Source: Anagrus nilaparvatae (taxonomy: Eukaryota; Arthropoda; Insecta; Hymenoptera; Mymaridae). Taken from it: a stretch of 64,000 nucleotides of DNA. A program made the translations under genes and the position numbers. Location: positions 22,942,501 through 23,006,500 of the forward strand of contig JAKSXM010000007.1 in assembly GCA_022575985.1 (NCBI GenBank), given 5' to 3'. How positions within the stretch are numbered: position 1 is the stretch's first letter; each line of letters opens with the position of its first letter. This document shows, piece after piece, positions 18,325 to 29,874 of the stretch. A model generated the notes under the pieces. The model worked only from the letters and a program-made list of their open reading frames with translations, had not been told where the DNA came from and ran no database searches.

Positions 18325-18985
18325 TAATCCCGAAAACTTAGCCCTAATACTGAAAAACCTTATTTTTTAGTAGATTTTGAGTGCTATTTTAAAATATTTA
18401 ATAAAAAACTGAAATTGTAATCTAAATGACAGACAGTATAAATAACTTAAAATAAATTAAATATTTTTAATTTATTTTTGTTATCATTGGCCCAACAAGG
18501 TCGCAATAATCAAGTTATTTAAGAACTACAATTTCTGGCTGTATATACAATTTCTAAAGATAATATTATATTTTTGAGGTGGCTGAACAAGAATAATTTA
18601 TTCGTTACAGTTACTTCTAGTACACGGTTAGGTTGCTTTGCTTGAAATTAAAAATTTGTTGAATTATATTGGTTATTAATTCGTTATTCAGGTCAAATAT
18701 GTAAAAAAAAAATTTTTTTGAGTAATATTATGTAATTTAAAAATTAAATACTCTACTTGAAATTTCAATCGAAGCAACTTAACCGCGTACCGAAAAACCG
18801 TTCGTTAAGGTCTTTTAGAACGAAATATTCTTATTCAGTGATCTCGAGAAGGAATCATTTGTTTTCAATTTAGAAGACAATCAGAAAGGTTTTTGAGGTC
18901 ACATGTCAAAAAAATCTTCAAAATTGTCCAAAAAATCAGGTTTATGCGTGCTGTAATGGGGCTAAGTTTTCGGAGTCATTATTAA
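18325..18985. repeat. Degenerate palindromic repeat, about 660 bp
   Basis: CCCGAAAACTTAGCCCTAAT at 18330 is mirrored by GGGGCTAAGTTTTCGGAG near 18960. Closer in, GGTGGCTGAACAAGAATAAT at 18578 mirrors ATTCTTATTCAGTGATCTC near 18827. The arms have drifted. No coding capacity; a foldback relic. Confidence 0.45.
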
Positions 18986-21900
18986 TTTATGATTATTATC
19001 CAAAAAAGTTCGAAATCTATTTTTCAACACAGCAGAACAGTTTGGTACATTTGATAAGGAACTATTCATATAAACAATAAAAAAATGTAATATAAATTTA
19101 TAATATCTGATTAAACAAGTTTTGTTTTTAACGTCTAATTAAAATCTATATTATATTTCAAAGCGATAAAGATTTTAATTAATTTAAAAAAATATTCTAT
19201 TAAAACTCACAATCCAGTTTTATATTTTTTATTAATATAAAAGCTACCTGTTTTGTAATTTATACAACATTTTAATATTTTATTATATCAAAAAAGCTGT
19301 TTTTTCTTATTTCATTTTTTTTTATCAGTATAATATCAAAACACACATACACATAAAAATAATGCGCATAAAATGCATAGGACGTATAGGAAAAAATAAA
19401 AAAAGAACAAGAACATAAATAGAAAGGGCATCCGAGTGCGTTAACTTAGGAAGTAATACCACGAGTCCTTATTCAACTAATAGGTCCCAAGAAAACCAAC
19501 TTGTTTTATTTCTAAGACTTTTGTCATTATTACTGTTTTTTTTCTCTCATTATATTATAAATTTTCACAGAAATAATTAATTATGATAATAAAAATTGTG
19601 TCAAGTAATTAATAATATTTTTATTATAATAAAAAAAAAAATTATCTCAAGGAAACTTACTATAATATTGCTTAAAAACATTAACAGGTTTTAATTTTTT
19701 TAGCAATAAAAAGCTTTTTATTTTCTCTCTTGGACTATAAAATTTATTCACCTTACATTATGCAGCTGTATAAGATATTTGAAACATAAGACCAAGAATA
19801 ATTAAGCTGACGATTCGTTGACATTCTCAGATATTAAAAAAAATTCTCTTATTACAAAAAAGTAAAGGATGTTATTAATAATGAATAATGTTAATAAATA
19901 AATGGAGTAAAGTCATTAAAAGTTTAATATTATAATTTTTTAATTAAAAAACAGCAGCATTAAAGATATATTAATAATTAAAAAATTTTTTTACGTATAA
20001 TATCTTCGATACTATTTTCCCATAAAATATAATCTAGTTTCATAAATATAGATGATTGTTTAAATAAAGAGATAGACAAGCAGGAACTTTTTTTTTTATG
20101 CATTATAACGGTTTAAATAATTTTCATAACAACTTGATTCACTTATAAGATATCATTCATTTTATATCCTTTCTGTCTCCAATATATATGATATAAAATG
20201 AGATCAAACGGTAAGTATTAATGAACTAGATAAAACTAATTTTTTTTTTTTTTAAATAAAACAAACAACTATTATTATAATGTCATTACTGTGTAACTAA
20301 ATATTTTGATGTTCTAGATTTATGCACGAGTAAGTATTATATTATCTAGTTTATCGTTATGTTAGTTATCTTTTTTTTTTCCAAAAAAATATAGATTGTT
20401 TTATTTTTTTAATTAAAAAACTTGTTGAATTAATAGATAAGTTTTGATTTTTCATATCTTTTTTAATGAATTCATATGTATAAAGGCTTAAAAAGTCATT
20501 ATGTTAGTATAATTGTTTGTAACGAATAATTTATTTTAGCAAAATCGGATTTTCTTTTAAAATCATGAAAATAATATTTGTAAATTTATTGAAGTGGTAC
20601 CTGAATGTATGAATATTAAAGGGATTAATGGTAAAAGCTATTTTTACTGAAAATATTATATTATAACGAGAGAAAATTTCTCGAAAACTATAACTATTTT
20701 ATATTTTGGATTTTGATTTAAATTGGTTAATTGTGAATGTAGGTATAAATAATATGGTCTGATCTATGATTATGTAATTGTATTAATTATTATGATTATG
20801 TAATCAATTTTCCAAAAGCGAACCATAAGATCTGTATTATAGGTTCAAAAAGGAGTTCACTTAAGTTTTTTTGTATACTAATTACGATTGTTTTAGTATT
20901 TTTTTTCGAAAAATGCCAGTAGCTAGGATAATTTTATTTTTTTACAGAAACTCAATATAATAAAAAATGACCAAATATAACCTAAAAACCTAAATTAGGT
21001 TTTAGCGAGAAACGTGACCATTTACTGGAAAAAAAAACAAAAAAATTTGTAATCAGAGTATAATTATTCAAGGAGTTAAACAAAAGTTATAATTTATAAT
21101 TTATAATTCTCTTTCTTTTGAATCTACGATGCACACAAACCTTATGGGCCGCGTCTCAGCACCACCCAATAATTACTGCTTAGTATTTAAAAAAATTAAT
21201 TGTTATTATTGATAAATTAATATTATCATAAAATATCAATATCAAAAAATTTTAATTGCAATCTTAAAATAATATGCTGTGAGTGAATTAGCTTCAATTC
21301 CAATATCGATTCCTTAAATAAAGATTCAGACTCATTTCTCTTTCGAGAAAAAAAAAAATTTTTATATAACAAATTAATATTACCAAAAAATACTAATTTT
21401 ATAAATATTCCAAATAATTCGTAAGATATTTTTTAAATAATCCAATAAAACTCAGAATATAAAATAAAATAATTTTTTGAATTCTCATGAAACATTAAAA
21501 TAATTCAAATAGAATAAATAATTTATCTCATTCTTGACGATTGAAATAAAATAAGATCATTAAAAAAAAAGTACAGTTTGATATTTAATAAATTAACTCT
21601 AAATTGATTTCTTATTTATTAATCTCATTAAAATATGCAATAAAATCTCCAAGATTTGAATATTTAATTTTGCAAAGGCTAAATTTTAAGAATCAATTAC
21701 ATAATTCAATTTATTACATATACAGTACTTTTTATTTAAAAAATTTACATCTTTGTCGATATTATTTGGAAATAAATAACTAAACTCGATAAAAATAATG
21801 TAGTCTTTATTTTTATAAAGAAAAAAAGAAAATTTCTATAATTTTACATGAATGTTATTTGAAGAAAGTTATAAAATCAATGTTTGTATAATATATAAAT

Positions 21901-22718
21901 GTATAATTTAATGACTTCGTTATAGAAGTTACATGCATACAAACTACCTCTCTATAGTATAAGAAGTTACGTCAAGAAGAGAGAAGTAAAGTAAACTCAC
22001 ATATTATATAGTTAACAAACTAAAATCTATCTACCTATATAGAGTTTAAACTGCGATTGAAAGATTTTTATTTCCTGGCCTGTGTGCTCTATATTACTTT
22101 GACGTCCGTTACGGTAGGTTGTCCCTTGAGGCAATGTATACCTACGAACATTTAGAACGTTGTGTTGTCGTGTACATCTAAAACTCTCTGGTTCTCTCGA
22201 CCTGGATTTTCATCGATGTATATAACCAACGAACAACTTTTCTGTGTACATACACACAAAGTCCAAAAACCGCTTTAATACTGCAGTGCAGCAAGTTCCT
22301 GTTAAGGGAAGTTAAACTCTCAAACTGAGCTAGTGCGTGCCAAGGTTTCTCATCCCCTGGAGTACATATAACTACATTCTTGTAATATTATAACAAATAA
22401 ACTATATCTACTGAGAATTTAACTCTCTTTCTTTGTTTAATGTTATAACGGATTCTCTGATGCCCGGTAAACTTCCCTCAAGTCTTTGGCTTTACTAGGT
22501 CAGAAAGGATTTTGCTATGATTTCCTTTACATATAAATTATTAACTTTTATCAAAGTAAAATTTTAAAATTATACATACATTAGACTGGGTCTAACAGTC
22601 TCTGGTTTCTCTTTAAAAAGTTCAAGGACGAATTTCCGGTTAAATGTATCTAAATTTTGCAGCTGAAATTTTGGAAATCTGATTTTTTTGTTAAAAATTC
22701 GTCAAACAATATTCAACT
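18986..22718. other. AT-rich non-coding DNA
   Basis: No gene, RNA gene or clear repeat is recognised over 3.7 kb. A slightly GC-richer patch at about 21900-22400 is different in texture and could be a host promoter or untranslated exon, but nothing specific supports that. Confidence 0.4.
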
Positions 22719-23637
22719 TAAAGAGCATCCCGGAATAAGAAGTGATTTCGGCCCCGGCATGAAATCAAAAAAACCTTTTTACACTTGAAAGTACTCATAA
22801 AAAAAACATTTTTCCCGTTGGAATTTTTACCCCAGCTGCCCTCTGTTGGGATAGGGGGGCAAAAGTGTTTAAAAAAATTTTTTTATTTTCAAAAATTCAT
22901 ATCTCTGGATCCAGAAAACGAAAAGTGGTCTACAAGGTCTCAAAAAATTGGGCTTTCTGTGCACTTTAATTTTATGTATGTAAAAAAATTTTTTGAGACA
23001 CGTAAGCCACCTTAAAATTAAAAAAACGAAAAACTTTAGTTCAAATTTTATCTTTGAAGTTAATTTTCTCTGCCACAAAGATTTACTCATCCCTAAAAAA
23101 TTTATATGTTTTTTGTCACACATGAAGTTGCAGAATGAAACCGGTTTTAACGAGATTCCAACGTACAATTTTTTAAAAAAGCCGAAAAACCGATGGTTTT
23201 TTCATTTTTTAACTGATTTTCTGGGTTTTTAAGCTCAAATTTTTATTTAACTCTAAACATATACTTTTATATGCAAATTTTATGATTGTAAATAATATAA
23301 AAACTTAAAAATTTTCTATTAGCACCGGTTTCAACAGGATCCCAATATATCAGAACTCAAAAATACAGATAAACTATTGATTTTTAGCATTTTTTTGCAG
23401 ATATCCAGAGTTCCTAAGAAGAAATAACTTTCTTTATATAATGAGGACTTATATGCAAAAATTTTATGCATTAAATTTACATAAAAATCAAAAATCTTTC
23501 AATTGAAATCGGTTTTAACAAGTTTTCAGCGTAGAAATCGATAAAAGATATAAAAAGCCGCTAAAATTTTGTTACCTTTTTTTGCTAATATTTTTGAGGT
23601 TTCTTAATAAGAATAAGTTTTTATGCAAGCATTTATT
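22719..23637 (-). mobile_element. Penelope-like element 3' part, left inverted copy
   Basis: This 919-bp arm is mirrored by 24586-25506. It runs from the last codons of a GIY-YIG reading frame (stop at 23572-23574) through about 850 bp of 3' non-coding sequence to AAGAGCATCCCGGAATAAG at the terminus. The frames at 22785-23232 in it are repeat artefacts. Confidence 0.65.
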
Positions 23638-24210
23638 CATATTTTTGTGCAGGATTGTGCCTGTGTTTTTATTTGTGAGAAGATGTTCGGCATAATTGGA
23701 TGTCAGAACTTTTTGATTTGGGCCTTGTATGTGTTTTGTAAATCTTTTGAAAAAAGTGCGCCCTGTTTGTCCTATATATATGCTGTCACAATCGTTGCAG
23801 TCTAGTTTGTAAATACCACTTTTAAATTTCAATTTTTCGGGAGTTCTAAATCTTAATATGTTTTTGATGTTGTTATCCGTTTTGAAGGCTACTTTCATGT
23901 TTAGCTTTTTGAAAACTTCTACTAAGATTTGATTGTTGATATTTCCTAAAGTAGTTGATAAGTACTTGAGGTTGTCTTTTGGTAAGAGTTGATGCTTTTT
24001 TTTTATTTGTTGTTTATAAATAAGTTTATCGATTATTGAACTTTTATATCAATTGGCAACAGCTATTTGTTTTATGATGTTTAACTCTTCTTCGTAATCG
24101 GATTGTTCCATTGGAATTGTAAGTAATCTATGCACGAATGAATTATACGCAGCCATTTTTTGTGAAAATCTTTGTAACCATATAATTTGTGTGTTCACTT
24201 ATCAAGTTAC
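23572..24210 (-). pseudogene. Penelope-like element ORF remnant: RT tail and GIY-YIG endonuclease, with a stop
   Basis: On the minus strand one frame runs from about 24205 to 23572. It starts with IIWLQRFSQKMAAYNSFVHR, then LLTIPMEQSDYEEELNIIKQ, the typical end of a Penelope-like reverse transcriptase. It continues past a TGA at 24051-24049 (one base from the expected codon) into LKFKSGIYKLDCNDCDSIYI, then GQTGRTFFKRF. The GIYKLDC and YIGQTGR motifs are the GIY-YIG nuclease core, with the catalytic-type R-x3-F-x2-R-F. Penelope elements prime reverse transcription with this nuclease. Everything upstream (most of the RT) is missing, so this is a 5'-truncated dead copy. Confidence 0.8.
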
Positions 24211-24585
24211 TCCAATTACAAGATGCAAAGTCAAATTTCAATGTTAATACATCTGATTCAAAAGCATTTAGTACAGAATCACATATACCTGATACAAGTG
24301 AATCATTTTTTAGTTTAAAAATTGCTGAAATAAGGGAATTCACGCTCCCTGTGCGTAACTTACTCAGAAAAATTTTTTAAATTTTTTTATTAAATTTTAA
24401 TACAAGATGCAACATTATAATATGTTAAACAAAAATATATACTATTTGATTTAAAAATTATTTGAAAAAACAAAAATGATCATTTAACAGCGTTATTTTA
24501 TTAAACATTTTCACCTTAGGTTTGAATGGAATCGGTTTGCGTAATATTTTAATAGTTCAACAGATAGGTTAAAGTGTGAAGTATG
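24211..24585. other. Spacer between two truncated Penelope-like copies
   Basis: No recognised coding sequence. A 66-codon minus frame (24143-24343) overlaps the retroelement in another frame and is not called. Confidence 0.4.
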
Positions 24586-25506
24586 AGTAAATGCTTGCAT
24601 AAAAACCCTTATTCTTATTAAGAAACCTCAAAAATATTAGCAAAAAAAGGTAACAAAATTTTAGCGGTTTTTTATATCTTTTATCGATTTCTACGCTGAA
24701 AACTTGTTAAAACCGATTTCAATTGAAAGATTTTTGATTTTTATGTAAATTTAATGCATAAAATTTTTGCATATAAGTCCTCATTATATAAAGAAAGTTA
24801 TTTCTTCTTAGAAACTCTGGATATCTGCAAAAAAATGCTAAAAATCAATAGTTTATCTGAATTTTTGAGTTCTGATATATTGGGATCCTGTTGAAACCGG
24901 TGCTAATAGAAAATTTTTAAGTTTTTATATTATTTACAATCAAAAAATTTGCATATAAAAGTATATGTTTAGAGTTAAATAAAAATTTGGGCTTAAAAAC
25001 CCAGAAAATCAGTTAAAAAATGAAAAAACCATCGGTTTTTTGGCTTTTTTAAAAAATTGTACGTTGGAATCTCGTTAAAACCGATTTCATTCTGCAACAT
25101 CATGTGTGACAAAAAACATATAAATTTTTTAGGGATGAGTAAATCTTTGTGGCAGAGAAAATTAACTTCAAAGATAAAATTTGAACTAAAGTTTTTCGTT
25201 TTTTTAATTTTAAGGTGGCTTACGTGTCTCAAAAAATTTTTTTACATACATTAAATTAAAGTGCACAGAAAACCCAATTTTTTGAGACCTTGTAGACCAC
25301 TTTTCGTTTTCTGGATCCAGAGATATGAATTTTTGAAAATAAAAAAATTTTTTTAAACACTTTTGCCCCCCTAGCCCAACAGAGGGCAGCTGGGGTAAAA
25401 ATTCCAACGGGAAAAATGTTTTTTTTATGAGTACTTACAAGTGTAACAAGGTTTTTTTGATTTCATGCCGGGGCCGAAATCGCTTCTTATTCCGGGATGC
25501 TCTTTA
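24586..25506 (+). mobile_element. Penelope-like element 3' part, right inverted copy
   Basis: About 920 bp, inverted relative to 22719-23637. It starts with ATGCTTGCATAAAAAC, the same codons as the C-terminal tail of the GIY-YIG frame, but two extra bases break the frame. It then carries the same 3' non-coding region ending in TCCGGGATGCTCTT. So the two copies are head to head, with their shared 3' termini outward. Confidence 0.65.
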
Positions 25507-26252
25507 TTCATTTGTACATAATATTTGTGTAATAAAAAAAAAATCTTTTATAAACTTAAATATACGTTTAAAAAAACATTGATTGACACAGATGATTATC
25601 ATAAACGATAAAATATCTATACAATAAAATCAGAGTACAATCCATGTAATATTCTCAATTTTTTTTAAAAGACTAATAAATTACAAAAGTAAAAAGATAC
25701 ATAAGTATATTACATACATAAATTAATAGTATATTTTTTTAGTTAATAAATTATTATTACATGTTTTAAAATAAAAAAAATAAATAAAAACAAGTGTCAT
25801 TTAAAAATCTGTTGTATATTATTTTCTATGCAATCTATTGATATCTGTTGCATCTGTTTCATTGTATATTAGTCTTGCAGTTTATTTTAAAAGTTTATTT
25901 AATATTTTTTAAATTCAAATCGATATAAATAGCCACTTAAGCTGGTAAAGCTTTAATATAAAGTATCCTTAATATTTTTGTTCTCGTATAACTAATTTTT
26001 AATATTTTCACAAATTAAATGGGTTTAAAAAAAATGGGTTCTGAAGCTCTTTCTAGATTAGATTAATTATTTTAAATCCTGTATGCTTTGACTGTAGCAA
26101 AGTGCTATAATTAATCTATTGTAGCTTTCTACATTATTTCTAAAGGGCTTAATAAATATATTATGGTTTTTGGATCCTAATACTTTTTAACGCTAACTAA
26201 ATGAGATGATTTAACCCCTAAACTATAATTTTAATATTTTTTATAGTTATAG
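25507..26252. other. AT-rich non-coding DNA
   Basis: No recognised gene or repeat. Confidence 0.35.
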
Positions 26253-26700
26253 CCTTGGGACTTACTATGGTAATAATTGAGTGTGAATATGACAGCTAAA
26301 TTTTTGCACTGAGATAGTCAATACATTATACTCTAGTTTCGTATCCTACAGTTCTTTTTGCTGCGGGTTTTGGAAAAAGATATGGGTCCTAAAACCCATA
26401 TGGCCAATTTCCCGAAAAAAAACTGAAAATATTATACCCCGGAATAGACTAAATTTTTGGATTAGGCTAAAACATATACATAGTTTATGTTTGAAATTAT
26501 TCGGTATTTTGATTTCAGACTATTAAAGGCCCGCCGTTTATCCGCGCTTAAAATCATGTTTACCATTTTTTCCAAAACAAGCGGTCAAAAAAAAATTTCT
26601 GATGAAGGTAAGTATGGTTTGATTTTGAATTTTCTCTGAGTATAAATTCAGCTGTCATATTCACATGCACACGCACTTATTACCATAGTAGACCCAGAAG
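26253..26700. mobile_element. MITE-like element with about 55-bp imperfect inverted ends
   Basis: The left end, GGGACTTACTATGGTAATAA with GAATATGACAGCTAAATTT, is mirrored at 26642-26700 (GCTGTCATATTCACATG, then TTATTACCATAGTAGACCC). The 450-bp length and lack of coding capacity suggest a miniature inverted-repeat element. No target duplication was clear. Confidence 0.5.
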
Positions 26701-27179
26701 CTTATGTTTATATTTTTTTCAGATTTTTTTCTATTCCATTTTCGTATTCAATATTTTAATACAAAACTTTCATTTTGCATTCCGAATCGCTCTATGCTGT
26801 TACCACCATTTATCCGCGTTTTATATATTTTCAAAGGAAAAATATATGTAAAAAGTATAATATTTTGGATTTTCGGGTTATATAGAGTATAGTTTACCTT
26901 TCGGGAAATTTTCTAAAAAATTAAAAAAAAATTGTTTTTCACCCTAACAAAATATAACAAAAATTAAAAGCATCATATTTTTTTTGTGTACAAAAAACAG
27001 ATTTTCAAAATTTCAAAATTTAATTTCGGTCTCTTACCTAAAAACCCAATAAAAAATATCTTCTTAAAAAGTGATGATATTTTAAGTTTTCCAGCCAATG
27101 TATTATTTGTTCGAAAAACTTTTTTGGAGGTTATTTTAGGTTTTTAGGGGCGTGTCGTGGCCTAAAGATTTAGTTCTAA
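26701..27179. other. AT-rich non-coding DNA
   Basis: A 62-codon frame at 26704 looks like chance. Nothing else is recognised. Confidence 0.35.
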
Positions 27180-27496
27180 CCCTCATGTAAAGATACAATA
27201 GAATATGATAGAAAAATTAACAATAGGATAGGATAAAATAGAATAGTATAGAAAATTAATTTATGATAAAATAAAATAGAATAAAATTAAACTCGCACAA
27301 AAAAAAACATAATAATTTCCGATATGATAAAGCATATGGTTAACCATAAGTTATATTTTTGACCCAAAAATGTTATTTCATTAATTCTACCATAAAATGA
27401 AATACTTTTGGTACGAAAATGAAACGACAGAGGTAAAGCTGATATCCTGGAGGTATAATTTTTCATTTTTCACCTCAACGTATTTTCAGATTTTCC

Positions 27497-28600
27497 AAGA
27501 TGGCGAACCAAAAGACATTAGAGAACTTTTTAAATTAGTTAGGGGTTTTTGAGGTTAAGAAAAACGTTTTAATTTATAAAAAATTCATATTTTCGGTTTA
27601 ACATTTTCCAAGATGGCAGACCAAAAAATATGAAAAGGCAATATTCCACATTACCTGGGGGTTTTAAGGTTAAAAAAATGTTATTATAAATGAAAATATT
27701 CATTTTTTCACCGCATTCTATTTTCCGAATTTTCAAGATGGCGGACCAAAAATTATTAGAGTACTTTTTACATTAGCTAGGGGTTTTTGCGGTTAAGAAA
27801 AACGTTTTCATTTATAAAAAATTAATTTTTTGAATTCCAAATTTTCCAAGATGGCGGACCAAAAAAATATGAAAAGGCAATATTCTACATTACCTGGGGG
27901 TTTTTAAGGTTAAAAAACATGTTATTATGAATGAAAATATTCATTTTTTCACCGCATTCTATTTTACGAATTTTCAAGATGGCGGACCAAAAAACATTAG
28001 AGTACTTTTTACATTAGCTAGGGGTTTTTGCGGTTAAGAAAAACGTTTTCATTTATAAAAAATTAATTTTTTGAATTCCAAATTTTCCAAGATGGCGGAC
28101 CAAAAAAATATGAAAAGGCAATATTCTACATTACCTGGGGGTTTTTAAGGTTAAAAAACATGTTATTATGAATGAAAATATTCATTTTTTCACCGCATTC
28201 TATTTTACGAATTTTCAAGATGGCGGACTAAAAAACATTAGAGTACTTTTTACATTAGCTAGGGGTTTTTGCGGTTAAGAAAAACGTTTTCATTTATAAA
28301 AAATTCATTTTTTGACTTCTAAATTTTCCAAGATGGCGGACCAAAAAATATGGAATATCAACTTTCTACATTACCTAGGGGTATTTAAGCAGAAGAAACA
28401 TGTTTTTATGAATGAAAATATTCATTATTTCGCCACATTATATTTTCCGCATTTCCAAGATGGCGGACCAAAAAATATTAGAGAACTTTTTACATTAGCT
28501 AGGGGTTTTTGAGGTTAAGAAACACGTTTTTATTTATAAAAAATTCATTTTTTCACTTCAACATTTTCCAAGATGGCAGACCAAAAGATTTAAATTAAAG
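27497..28600. repeat. AAGATGGCGGACCAAAA tandem array, left arm
   Basis: Ten copies of AAGATGGCRGACCAAAA or close variants start at 27497, 27610, 27735, 27848, 27976, 28089, 28217, 28330, 28457 and 28570. Spacing alternates between 113 and 125-128 bp, giving a two-monomer higher-order unit of about 240 bp. Each monomer also has GGGGTTTTTGCGGTTAAG or GGGGGTTTTTAAGGTTAA. Confidence 0.9.
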
Positions 28601-28966
28601 AATAAAGCTTAGTAATTTTAAAAAATGTTTTGGTTTAATTTTAAGGAAAAAGCTTAGTAAACTCAAAACAATTTTTATTCATCTATACATAAAAACTTTA
28701 TTTCCGCCTTAATAAGAAAATAAAAATGGCAAATAAAAAGGCCATCTTGCTGATTTTATCCTTGCGTTGTGGGATAATTCGAAATAGATGTTGCCATAGC
28801 AATTGAACACACAAAAGAATATACTAATTTAAATATCGAAAGTTTTTATATGTATATAGATAAAGAAAAAGAAGTTTTTTTTAGTTTAAAATATTCACAA
28901 AAAATAGCTACTTTTGGTTTATTATACGTTTTTTTGACCGTATTTGGAGGTCCAGAATTTTAAAAT

Positions 28967-29302
28967 TTAACACGTTGACTGCGTCATAAGCGTAATACGC
29001 CTATGGTTCTCGGATCCTGTGTGCGTTTTTATTTTTGTCGTTATCTTTATTCCATTCAGAAAAAAAATTTTTCTGTGAATTGAATCAGTTATCTAGTCAT
29101 ATTTTTGGCTGAAAAGGTGCATATAGGCGTACTCCACTTATTTCAGCCCGATAATACCTTTGATATCCATAACTAGGCCTGCCCATAATTAATTTTATTT
29201 TAAATACGAAAAAATATTAGTTCAAAAAAAGACCATGGGTGTATTTCGTCCATGACGCACCAGTATAGCAACCACGGAAAAATCAAAACGTAGCCAAGTT
29301 AA
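28967..29302. mobile_element. TTAA-flanked short element, piggyBac-type (non-autonomous)
   Basis: The element at 28971-29298 is flanked by TTAA at 28967-28970 and 29299-29302. The ends CACGTTGACTGCGTCATAAG and, inverted, CTTGGCTACG are loosely alike. Subterminal TGCGTCAT-x4-GTAATACGCCTATGG is mirrored by a diverged copy at 29230-29262. TTAA duplication is diagnostic of piggyBac-like transposition. The right palindrome arm keeps only one of its ends (about 33345-33390). Confidence 0.45.
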
Positions 29303-29365
29303 TAATTTTGTACTTTTATTTGGTCGGTAATTATAAATTTCGAAAATACGCTTTTTCTTGCCACT

Positions 29366-29715
29366 GACTAAGAAATAGTATATTTACGGCTCGTGTTCAG
29401 AAAAGTAAAGAATGGCCCAAATCGCACGCAAATTCGCTTCCGGGGCGAAGCCGAGAATGGTAAACTTCGATTTGGGGCATTCTTTGTTTATGGACCGTAG
29501 ACATTTTTTTTTCTGGTCTGCGTCGAGAAAGCACGTATTTCCGTGACGTGTTTTCTCGCCACAGATACAGAAAAATGTTATACGACCCTTTTCTATAAAT
29601 AAGGAATGATCCAAATCGCAGTTTACCATCCTCGGCTTCGCCTCAGAAGGTACTTACGTGCGATTTGGGCCATTCTTTACTTTTCTGGACTCGAGCCGTA
29701 AATATGCTATTGTAC
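29366..29715. mobile_element. Hairpin repeat, family H, paired copies as a 350-bp TIR element
   Basis: AGTATATTTACGGCTCGTGT followed by CAGAAAAGTAAAGAATGGCC at 29376 is mirrored at 29660-29712. Between them is a second stem, GAGAAAGCACGTATTTCC against CGTGTTTTCTCGCCAC. Frames at 29384-29629 are artefacts of the repeat. Confidence 0.6.
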
Positions 29716-29874
29716 TTTCGTGGCTACTGTACAGAAATATTATATGTTGCCCTCTGCCATGAAAAAGAATTTCCCAGATTGCATTTTTTTTTGCAATTTA
29801 CGTGTGATCTGGACCTTTTTTTATTTTTGCGGCCTAGGATACTCTCTAAAGTGAAAAGTGTGAATTTGTATTTT

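Noticed and set aside
22785..23232. Lys/Phe-rich frames in the Penelope-like 3' region
   Set aside because: They lie in the 3' non-coding part, occur on both strands and are repeated only because the region is inverted-duplicated.
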